Source: Vitis vinifera (Eukaryota; Streptophyta; Magnoliopsida; Vitales; Vitaceae). From it: 64,000 bases of DNA. The DNA is taken from the NCBI RefSeq assembly GCF_030704535.1, contig NC_081818.1, positions 29,530,001-29,594,000 on the forward strand, in the 5' to 3' direction. A program made the position numbers and the translations under genes. Under the pieces are notes generated by a model. It was not told the DNA's origin. It searched no databases and saw nothing but the letters and a program-made list of their open reading frames with translations. Below are positions 49,989 through 60,735 of the stretch, one piece after another (within the stretch, counting starts at the first letter, position 1; each line of letters begins with the position of its first letter).

Positions 49989-52900
49989 TCAATCAATTGC
50001 AATACAATAGATATCAAAAGGCATTCTCCAATAAACATGTGACCAACATTTGTGAGGTAATATGGCATCGATACAGGCAAAAAAGGTTTGACCTAGGATT
50101 GAATGATGCATACTAGACCCTAAGTAGTTTTTTTCACAAACTACAAAAGACCCAGGGTTGATGGTAATGCTCTTAGTGCAATTGTCAGTTTTATAAATCC
50201 CAACAAGTCGATCCACCAGCTCAAACATGTTGTTTCTAAGGCTGCAATTTGTAAGACACCCAAAATAAGGAAAAACTTGAAAAAAATAATATGTAGTAAG
50301 TTTAGTGATAATTCAACATCCCATCCAATCTACCTTATGATTATAAATTGTGCATCATTTGTTCGGTCTTTCACATAGTGTCCTACAATTGAAACATTCT
50401 TGAAATCTGCCACAGCATATGAACCAAATAAGGGAGAAACATAATATAAAATTTTAGAAAATAAATGGCATTCAAAAATTAAAGCTCATCAATCCAATTT
50501 GTAGTACCTAGAGCAGCATCAATCTCATCCATAACATAAAGTGGGATGGGTTTGTAGTGATGAAGAGCAAAAACAAGAGCCAACAAGCTGAGGTCTGAAT
50601 GCAACAAAATCAAACAACATTATAGGACCTCCCCACAAGTCTCTAGTATCTTTCCTTATCGGTTGATACTTGATTAGGCTCAACACACAATTTCAGACCT
50701 TCTATTGGTGTATCAACAGGTTGACATCCCGACATTCTAGTCTCCTGTAAAAAATCTAAGGCATACTTTCTTTGAGATAGAAAAATTCCTTCATTTGATC
50801 GAGAAACTTCAATCCCAAGAAAGTATTTCAGAGAACCTAGATCTTTCATTTCGAATTCTCTAGACATATAATTCTACAGAGCTTTTCTTTTTTCAGGATC
50901 ATTTCTTGTAACTACCATGTCGTCCACATATACGATGAGTGTTGTAATCTTACCATGTTATTTTTTTAAGAACAAAGTGTGATCTGAATTACTTTGACGA
51001 TAGCCAAAAGCTCTCATTGACTTTGTGAACCTTCAAAACCATGCTCTCGGGGATTGCTTCAACCCATACAATTACTTCTTCAATTTGCACACCTTCTGAC
51101 ATTGCTTTTCTGACACCATGCATCATGGTGGAAGATCCATATATACTTCTTCAGATAACTCGCCATCAGAAAGACATTTTTCACATCAAACTATTGTAAT
51201 GGCCAATTCAAGTTTGCAGTTAAAGACGGTAATACTCGAACTGTGTTGATCTTAGCTACAAGTGCAAATGTCTTTATGTAGTCAATTCCATAAGTTTGAG
51301 TGTACCCTTTTGCTACCAGTCTTACTTTAAATCGTTCAATACTACCATCTGCCTTGTACTTCACAGTATAGATCCAACGACACCCAACTGACTTCTTTCT
51401 TGGTGGACATTCTACGAGTTCCCATATTTCATTATTCTACAATGATTTCATTTCTTCATTCATGGCTGCTTTCCACCTTGGATTAGTTGAGGCTTCGTGC
51501 ACACTGTTAGGAATAACTACAGTAGATAATTGATTTACAAATGACTCATTTGATTCAGACAAACGATGGTTAGACATATAGTTGCTCATGGGATATTTGA
51601 CTTTGATAGACAATTCAAGTTCATATGTGGGTTTAGGAATACCTCTATTATGACGGTGTGGTAACCGTTTCATGAATGGATCAGGTTCCAAATTAAGAAT
51701 ACCCTCAGTAGACGACAATTGGTTTGGTATTTCAGTGAAGGCATCTTCGGACCCAAATTGTTCAGATGGTGGTGATGGTTCAATTGTACTGTCTCTTCCA
51801 TCTTCTATCACTTCTTCAATTTCTGGGTGGTCATTACTACTTGATTCCAAAGTTGTACCACTCATATCCAATTCACCCGCTTCTTGGTTTACTAGTTCAG
51901 ATTGTCCAGATTCATCCTCCTTAAAGATATGATAATCATAATCGAGAGTCTGAATTTCCTTATGGTACCCCCCCTAAAGTTCAGACTCAAATGAAAAATA
52001 CATCGAATCTTCATGAAACACCACATCCATTGTAATAAACATTCGTCGAGTTGGAGGATGGTAACATCGATTTCCTTTTTGGTGCAATGTATATCCAACA
52101 AACACACATTTCAATGCACGATAAGTTAACTTGGTGCGTTGGTGTTTGTGTAGATGCACAAATGCCACGCAACCAAAAACACGAGAAGGTAGATTTGGGA
52201 CGGTTGGGGCAACCACGACATTAGTAAGAGCTTGGAGAGGTGTTTGGAAGTCAATTGAGCTAGAAAGTACTCGATTGATCAAGTATGCGGCAGATGTGAT
52301 TGCTTCTCCCCAATAAGATATCAACATTTTTGCTGCTATCAAGGAAGCATGAACAACCTCTAACAAGTGTTGATTTTTACATTCAACGACTCCATTTTGC
52401 TGGGGTGTATTGGAACAAGTAGTCTAATGAATGATGCTATGTCCTTCTAAATACTTCTAAAGATCAAAACTCTGATATTCTCCACCATTATCGCTATGCA
52501 AAACCCGAACCTTTGCATTGTACTGAGTTCCAATCATTTTATGAAATTTTTGAAACAATAAGTTCACTTCATCTTTGGTCTTCATCAAGTATAACCAGGT
52601 CATTCTGGTATAATCATCAATAAAAGTAACAAACCAATGCGATCCACTCAAAGTTAGGACTTTGGATGGGCCCCAAACATCAGAATGTATAACCATAAAA
52701 GGAAGCGGACTTTTATTCAAAATTAACGAAAACGAAGCACGATGGCTTTTAGCCAATTCACAAATATCACAACGGAAACTAGAAACATCACTCATTGCAA
52801 ACAAACTAGGAAACAATTTTTTAAAATAACCAAAGGAAGCATGTCCTAGACGTCGATGCCACAACCAAATTTTAGACTTTTTCTTCTCCCCCTTAGACTC

Positions 52901-55900
52901 ATCTGTCATCAAGGTTTGTCGTAACTTATTGGAATCCTTTGACTGCAAATCCAAGTAATAGAGTTTTCCCCACTTAATACCACAACCAATCGTCCGTCTT
53001 GTTTGAATGTCCTTAAAAACACAAAATTCAGGCAAAAAAATAACAATACAAGATAAGGCTGCAATGATTTGAGAAACTAACAAAAGATTGTAATCGAAAT
53101 ATAGAACAACTAAAACAGAATCCAAATTCAGAGTATCAATAAGAGTTAAGGATCCTTCCCCAATGACTGGGGTTGTGTTACCATTGGTTGTAGAAACAAT
53201 TTTTTGTGAGGAAGGTTTAAGAGGTGAGACCTGTCTAGAATAAAAAATCATATGATCTGTAGCACCAAAATCAATTCTCTGTGTACTATTAATAACAGGT
53301 GTAGAAGTATTTAAAACCTTACCACCATAATCTGTAGTGGCTACCAATGTAGAGGCTTTCTCAACAATATTATCCTCTGTTTTTATTTCAGCAACAGTTG
53401 TAGTCAAGGTTTTTTTGGAATCCTTCTTCCGTTAATCACGATTATGATCCCACTAGTCTGGATATCCCACAAGTTCAAAGCAATGACTCTTGGTATGACC
53501 AGTCTTATTGCAATGAGTACATTTGAAGGTTGACTTATCAATATTAGGGGTTGTCTTAGGATGGTTGGTCTTGGATTGGTCCTGCCAATTCTGGGTTGAT
53601 CGTTGTCGGATTACCATAGCTGAGGTGTCAGTATTGTCAGATTCTGCTTTCATACTAGCATGATGCACTGCCTCTCGTCGAATCAGTGCATAGCATTTTT
53701 CCAAATCGGGAATAGGATCTTTGCATAGAATCTCTCCTCAAACTTGCTCAAAGTCACCATTCAATCCAGCAAGAAAGATGTGCACCCGTTGTTGTTCAAT
53801 GGATTTCCAGTATGCTACAATGTCATCAGGGTCTTTCATGACTACCTTATCCCGATGATCTAATTAGCAAAAAATCTTAGTTAACTCTCCATAATATTCA
53901 GAAAGAGACCTGCCACTTTGTTTGGCAATGAAGGCTTTTTTATTCAGAGTGAAAACTTGTAATTCATCACTTCCATCATAGAAGGCCTTTGATAATGCAC
54001 TCCAAATTTCTTGAGTGGTGGGTAAGCGTAAATAACGCTTCATAATTTCTGGACTCATGGACATTAACAACCATCTCTTCACCTTTTGATTCTCTGCATA
54101 CCATTTTTCATATCCATTTTCGACTCTTTTGGTGGCTTTGTCTTACCTCGAATGTAGGAAAGTTTTTCCCATTCGGTAATATGCATTTCCACGAGTTGTG
54201 ACCAAACGTCATAGTTTGATTCAGTCAAAATAATTCCTGGATTAAAAGTACCTTCAGATTGAAAAACAATAGTATTTTTTTCACCTTTTTTTTTTTTTTG
54301 ATAAGCAAATTAAAATATAAATATGACACACACTTTTCCTCGACGCTTGTTCTTCTTTAACAAATTTGTAGATCGATGATGACCGATGTCGGAGCAAGAA
54401 ATGGCACTGATCTTTGGCGTGGTGCAGGTATACACGAAAAGAGGTTGATGATCTTTGTCAACAGTCTCCTATTATTTTGTGGAAGTTTGCAAGGGATTTT
54501 GTCTCAAAAGAGGTTTCTAAGGTTGGCTTTGATACCAACTTCAATTTGATGAATGGTGGTTTTTCATTCATACTTTCATTTGTTCACGTACAAAGTATAT
54601 ATAGAGGGCAAGCTATACAGCTATACAATCATATCTGTTAATTATGTTGACCACCTATAATCAAGCACTATAATCAAGCATAATCACCTAAGAATGGGAA
54701 AGAATGATTACAAGGATTTGTATAGCTAATATCCTAATATCTCAACATAGCACAATCAGTGGATTCTAGATATTACCTTTTCACCACCTGATAAGTTTGC
54801 AACAAGTTCAAGTTCCGCATCACCTCCTAGTGTGATCATCTGTAGCAAGTGCATTAAGGGACAAGCATTGAACAATTATTGCATTAAAAAAAAGGAAGGA
54901 CAGAAAGAAAGAAAAGAAAAGAAAAGAAAGAAACAAAGAAAGAATAAAAAACACAGCACAAGTAAAAGCCAATTATGAAATCCCAACTGCCAGCAGTGTC
55001 ATTACTATAGAAGGAATTAAAGTAGCATGACAAATTAGGCTACTGAGTTTTAGAGGAAGATGAATCAGGAAAAGTAAATGTTTGTGGCGGATGAAGCTGT
55101 GCATCATTGTGGTCTAAAATTTCCTATGACTATACCATTAAAAGTTCACATAAAACAAGCTAAAAGAAGAAAGAAAGCAATCCTGAAAAGTTAATGCCCA
55201 GGAAAGAAGATGCAATCTTCCATTGTTTCAAGATGCTCAGGATCCTAATCAAGTACCCCCACACGGTGCAGCAAGACCAGGACCAAAAAAAAAACATTAC
55301 AAAAACTAAATTAGATATTCAATAGGACCATTTATACAGAGCACTCTAGTGGAACCAGCCACAAAAGTGAATGAGGCTACACAACAGTTATAACCTAAAC
55401 TTATTTGTCCAGAATGTCCGTGCACTATACGGTTGCATGTGCATCCTTGTGTAAGGAGAGGGTGTTTCAAACCACTCAGTTTACAAACCTGATACATTTC
55501 TTTCAACTTCAAAGATATTGTGTGGAATCCTGCCATGAACTCGTCCATCCTAAAAATATCCAATTGAGTAGCATAAAGAAGTTACATCAACAGGAACATG
55601 CAAGACAAGTAATAAAAAATATAAACAAGGTAAAATAGACAAGCCTTCTCTTTTTCCATTCATCATATTGCTTCTTCACATCATCACGCTCTTGAGTGAC
55701 CGTGTTAAGATCTTGCATACCTTTCTCCGGTATCTATAGTAATTAGAGAAGTTGTCAAATAAAATATGCATAACCACACAAATTTCAGCTTACATCATAT
55801 ATGCAAAGCAGAGAAAATGCATACTCTGAAATGGAATCGAGATTGGGATTCATCTCTTTCAATTGTGCTTCAATCAATGCTACCATTTCAAGGGCCCTCT

Positions 55901-57727
55901 TTAGGCCACAATCCTCGGTAAGAGTCTTGTCTGCCAGTGTCGCTTGAAGCTTTTCAGGGTCCACCAGATCTTTCTGAATTCTGTAACCAAAAAAAAAAAA
56001 ATAGTTGACATTTTCAGTCATAAACATAACAGATTTCTAGAGGTCACATAGACCAAGGCATACTGTTCCATATGCTTCACAAGAGCAACTTGCAATTCGT
56101 CAAGCTTTCTCTTGTAACCCTTTCCCTTCATTTCCAACTCCTTGTAGAGTTTCTTCATGTCTTGTAATTTGTAGTCAGCATCAACCTGGAATATCACCAA
56201 AGAATTGCTAAAATGTTTTAAACAGTAGTTGACCAAAACCAAGTAAAGGAAAATATAGAGATGCATTCATTGGCACCAGACCTCAGATGCCCTCAACTCA
56301 TCCACGATTTTCTTCAACTTTTCGTAGTCAGATTTTGCTTTATCCAATACATCTTTATGCTGATCAATTAGCTATAGAAAAAAAGAAAGAAAAAAAAAAT
56401 ATTCACCAGTTATAAAGCAACTCACTCATGTAACTCATCATAAACGATGCCAAACAAATAAAAACAAACCTCCTGTGTTTTGTTATAGTTGTCTTGAACA
56501 GTAAATGCCTTCTGTTCTATATCTTTATGGGATAAATGCAACTTCTCCTTCTCGTCAACCACTCGGTCTTTCTCCTTCTTTGACTCTTCTATCCCCTTTT
56601 TCAACTTCTTCACCATTTTTTGACCTGTCTCTATTTGAACCTTGTGGCGATTGATCTCTGTATTGCTTTTATCAATATCCCGACAAGAAGGAAGCACATA
56701 TCAAAAGAAGTATCATTTACAGGATTTGGCAATTTCTGATTGATTGATATACTTACAAATTGAATTTTGTTGACTTTTGACTTTTGCAATTTCAATCTTC
56801 ACCACCTGCATTTTCAATTTTACTCTGAAGCTCCAAAGCCTTGAAAACACAGAATTAGAGAAAGGTCAAGCAAACACCATCAACAAATCAAATGCAAAAT
56901 TCTGCACATTGCCCATGTATTCAGTTCTATGAAGAATGAACATCTACATAATGTCTTGGAGTGGATACCATAACATAAGAACAAGTCAGAAACACAGCTC
57001 AATTGTTTTTGTAGTGTTGTGTTCTGAACTGATTGTGTTACAAGAGTAATCAAATGTAATCCTTTGACATTTAAACATTTCGACTTCACTCAATGTGCCC
57101 ATGTCAAGATGACATGACAAGGTTATGAGTGTGGGATCATTTAGTCCTATTTTGCTTCAGACATTAATTATAGAAATTTTTAAAAAAAGAAAGGACAAAA
57201 GAAAGAAGAAAGAGATTTCTCTTAACACCTAGGATGCATTATTTTTGCTTCTAATTGACTTCTATCTTATCTTTTCCTTGCATTATGTTGTATCCAAATA
57301 TCACTCAAGATCCCTTTTTAGCCAAGCCTCTACATCCTAGGCACATCTAGACCCCACAAGTGTACCAATGTAACATAGATATATAATTCAGTTACCAGCT
57401 CACCTTATCCTTCAACTGCTTAGACCCTTCTATGAGTCTTTCGATCTCTTTTTCTTCTGCAGATATAGTTTTATTTAACTCCTCCAGCCTATTTAGCTCA
57501 TCTTTCCTTGGCTTTGATGCAGCTTTCAGGGAATCAAGCTGTTTTTCAAGATAACTATGCTGCGACTTTAAACTGTCTATCTGTTTCAGAAGAAAATTTT
57601 TAGTTAATATTTAATAAAAATGCCCTCAAAATACAGATGAATGGACACAGAATCTATTCTCAAGTGTTACCTCTTTAAGGATTTTGGTCAATTCCATTTC
57701 CAAACGAGCAACTGCTTTTTCCGACCC
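49989..57727 (-). pseudogene. SMC4: SMC4 (condensin subunit) C-terminal pseudogene
   Basis: Thirteen exon remnants on the minus strand: 57727-57671, 57580-57404, 56839-56757, 56679-56470, 56371-56282, 56185-56064, 55980-55825, 55733-55645, 55549-55489, 54839-54777, 50594-50508, 50406-50334 and 50241-49989. They give the SMC4 second coiled coil (EKQLDSLKAASKP, INRHKVQIETGQKM, VDPEKLQATLADKTL), the signature ANLSGGEK and Walker B YVMDEIDAAL, ending ITINPGSFVVCEK. SMC4 is a core condensin ATPase. Lesions: one-base deletions in the exons at 56839-56757 and 50594-50508; loss of part of 55733-55645 with a frameshift and a GC donor; an acceptor AG changed to GG at 56681-56680; about 24 residues missing before ANLSGG; an altered C-terminus; and Copia in an intron. 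The N-terminal half is absent. Confidence 0.88.
50607..54747 (-). mobile_element. 3'-truncated Copia element inside an SMC4 intron
   Basis: The 5' LTR begins TGTTGAGATATTAGG at 54747 and runs to about 54549. It is followed by a primer-binding site TGGTATCAAAGCC (54537-54525), one base off the plant initiator-Met tRNA type. Then come gag (54082-53864), zinc knuckle CTHCNKTGHTKSHC (about 53530), protease and integrase (53407-52457, 52366-51974; HSDVWGP, FIDDYTR, HSDNGGEYQ), and reverse transcriptase (51480-50640) with stops. It ends at DKERY*RLVG, so RNase H and the 3' LTR are missing. The protease motif reads DFG where DSG is expected. It starts about 30 bp after the donor of the SMC4 exon at 54839-54777. 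Confidence 0.85.
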
Positions 57728-59197
57728 CTGGTAAAAAAAAAACTTTAATGTATTAAAAAATAAAATGAAAAAATTAAATTAAACAACTTTTTATTAATTA
57801 TATATAGATGGAACGAGATGTGGTGGGGCGGAGTGGAACAAGACAATACTCAACTTGCCCTAAACTCAATGGATTAATCATTTTTCCTAACCTGTCTTAT
57901 TAGGGCTAGGATAGGTATTATAAAAAACCGGTTTATTAACATTCCTATCCATTCCTTGAAAGATAAATTAAGGTTAATGAATTGGAAGTAATTGAAAATT
58001 TGTATTTTAAATGTGTGTTTTTAAGAATGAATATTATTATTATTTTTTTTAAAATCTCACCAAATTAAAAAAAAAAAAAAAAAGTAATCTTCACAATATT
58101 GTAAGAGATTAATTCCCTTGGATAACTTTTAGAAGAAGTAAAAGTAAAACTAATTAAAATCATAAGAAATAGAAGCCAAAATACTTATTAGATGTACCTT
58201 TTTTTTAAAAGAAAAAAAAAAGATAATGTTTGAAAAATAAAATCAATAATAATTTTGGTATGTTAAGCATTGCAAGTTATATTTGCAACAATTATGCTAA
58301 GAGGAAATGATGGCTCAAAGAGTATCCTAGTGAATGTATTTGATCAAAACCTGTGTTAGTCTTGTGTGCTTCAAATTTAGTATTGACTTAAAAAAATGAG
58401 CTCGAAATTGTGTTTGGCTTAGGAATTATGTTAGCTTTGAGATTTGGTATAAACTTAATAGGTATATGGCTTGAAATTTAGGAAATAAGCTCAAGATTTT
58501 ATTAGCTCAATATTTGTGTTAGCCCTCAATTACTTTGATGCAACTCTAATTATATAAAAATTTTCAGCATGACCTCAATGATAGTAAATTAATTATTAGA
58601 TGACATGTTTAATGTGTTAACCATAATAAGTGGTATCAAATCCATGCTACGGGGTGCAGCTTCCCAAGTGTCTCTTGTGTCATAGGATCAAATAGTCAGG
58701 ACAATCAATTTAGGTGTGCCCATCATTGCAATTAATGTAGACATAAATTCAGCTTGAGATTATATTGGCTTGGGATTGAATGAGATTTAGCTCATTACCT
58801 CACGGTTATATTCATGTGACTTGGAATTATATTAACTCATAATTGTATTAGTGTGGACATGCAATTATACTAACTCATAATTGTTTTCGTGTGACTCAAA
58901 TTTGTGTTAGCCATGAGATTTGATTTTGACATTGGAAAGCAAGCTCGAGATCATTTTACTAATCACAATATTCAAAACTAATTTTGATAATCTAGTAGTT
59001 AAATAAACTCATGCGATCGCTCTTGTACCATTGGGAGTTTGATACTAAACTTTGTGTTAGACGTTATTACAAACATTTTATGATGAATAGAAAGGGATAC
59101 ACACGCGTGCCATGAACAAACTTTTATTTCCACACTTAACCACATTGGGAGTTCGATTACAAAATTTTTGTCAATATAGAAAGGAAGACACGCTTAA

Positions 59198-59771
59198 TCA
59201 CAACTGTCCTATTATTTCCACTATGGATGTGTAGGTACCCATGATACCAGCTGAAGTACCCATCAACATAACCCCAATCATAATCACTAGTTCAATTCCA
59301 AATTTGTGGTAAATGCCTGAAATCTTCAAGTAGCATAAGCACGGCAACAAGATTGAACCCGTGACAGTCGAAAATGCTACCACCATGGACATGAGAGACC
59401 CAAAAAATGGGACTGTCAGAGCTACAATGATAGTACTGAACACCAAAGCGGTTCTTATTAGAAGGCTAAATGATCTTCTGTTGCAGTAGTTTGGAAAGCA
59501 GTTTTCTGTAGCATTCACAATTGGTGCAACCATCAATGCATATTTGGATATGGGATTGACTAGAGTAGTGTATATGGCCACTCTTGAGCTAAGTTTCTCA
59601 ATTGGAAGGTTTAAAGTTATTTGTGATTGCACCTCTGAACCAAACATTAAGTACCCCAAAACTGCCATTGCTGCATAAGCAATGGTGCAGAAGATAAAGC
59701 ATACAAGCAAGACTGCAATGAGAAAATACAATATTGAAGATCAGTTACATCATCTCAAGTATGAATGTACG

Positions 59772-59822
<51 letters not shown>

Positions 59823-60452
59823 TAACATGTAATGTTCCACTTACAGTAGAAAACTGGTTTTTCTTTCTCATAGAAGTGTATAAAGTAGGAAAGACTGGAT
59901 GGGCACAATAGCAGAAAGCGTATAAACTGAAGGCAGTAGGGATTCCTTTCCAATTCAGAGTTGTCCCTTTCCCATGAAATCCAACTCCATCAAATACTCC
60001 AGTCCATAAAATTGAGCCAAGGATGATTATACAAGCAAAAACACCGCTTGCTGAGATATAAGAAAGCATGTTTAAATTGTAGAAACAGACCGATGGCAGA
60101 ATCACAAGGCCAGAAATCAGTATGAAGCTTTGTCTACCATCAATTACTTGCCCAAAAATTTCAAATCCCACCATGGGGAATAAATTATGCAGATTATCCC
60201 CTTCTAGTATTAGAAAACCAGTTGCAACCAAGTAAAGCTCCAAATACATGAAGATTGATACCATTAATCTTCCTTTCTTCCCAAATGCTTGCTCACCTAT
60301 ATCTGGGTAAGTTCGGATATTTAGATCAACATCCATACATCTTTGAAGTAGCAAACCTGTATAGAAAGTTGCAAGGGTGATAACAAACAGAAGCATCAAG
60401 CTCAACCACCCTCCTGATGCAAGTGCATATGGAACCGAAAGGATCCCAATCC
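59198..60452 (-). pseudogene. AVT1-type amino acid transporter, broken copy C
   Basis: Exon 2 (60452-59845, 608 nt) is open and differs from copy A by about one residue (TLATFYTG for ALATFYTG). Exon 3 (59712-59198) is 515 nt, one less than in copies A and B. The G after the acceptor CAG is missing (GACCTGCAATG on the plus strand of copy A, GACTGCAATG here). Splicing at the conserved site shifts the frame and reaches a stop after 21 codons. Exon 3 also changes conserved residues: NW to NC, and LVGAFLSV to MVVAFSTV. Exon 1 is not in the window; intron 1 is interrupted by a Copia element at 60505. Probably a recent pseudogene unless a different acceptor is used. Confidence 0.82.
59769..59822. 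repeat. Compound microsatellite in intron 2 of copy C
   Basis: GT, AT and AG runs corresponding to 22889-22936 but with a longer AT part and more AG units. Confidence 0.85.
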
Positions 60453-60504
60453 CTACAAAGATAGTTAACACGAAAAATGTTAGTTTTTTTTTTTTTTTTC
60501 AGTT

Positions 60505-60722
60505 TGTTAGAAATATAGAATAATTGTATTCTATTCTGTGAATAAAAGAGTATACATCAGTGCCTTTATATAGGAGGCATATATGTGTAGTACAAGGGTG
60601 CAGTACAAAGGTGTAGTACAAGTGTAGTACAAAGGTGTAGTACAAGTGTATAGTACAAGTACTATACAAGTAACCTAACTGGGCCCCTGGGCCTAGAGCC
60701 CACAATACAATATACTTTAACA
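60505..60722 (-). repeat. 3' LTR of the Copia element
   Basis: 218 bp with TGTTA..TAACA ends. It contains GTGTAGTACAA-type short repeats and is AT-rich. On the element strand it starts TGTTAAAGTATATTG directly after the polypurine tract. Confidence 0.85.
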
Positions 60723-60732
60723 GCCCCCCTCA
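60723..60732 (-). other. Polypurine tract of the Copia element
   Basis: The minus strand reads TGAGGGGGGC immediately before the 3' LTR. This is the usual plus-strand primer site for reverse transcription. Confidence 0.75.
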
Positions 60733-60735
60733 ACT

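Larger units (their letters stand above)
57790..60504. repeat. Segmental duplication, copy 2
   Basis: Near-identical in direct orientation to 20942-23612. The left edge abuts the last recognisable SMC4 exon (57727-57671) and its intron. The right edge is the Copia LTR at 60505. Small indels distinguish the copies, for example extra sequence at about 58412-58480. Confidence 0.85.

Noticed and set aside
51672..52316. Plus-strand frames in the SMC4-intron Copia
   Set aside because: Antisense of Copia integrase and linker sequence on the minus strand.
54414..54641. 75-codon plus-strand frame
   Set aside because: It is the complement of the LTR, primer-binding site and leader of the minus-strand Copia in the SMC4 intron.
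56880..57089. 69-codon minus-strand frame between SMC4 exons
   Set aside because: It lies in an intron of the SMC4 remnant and matches no part of SMC4.
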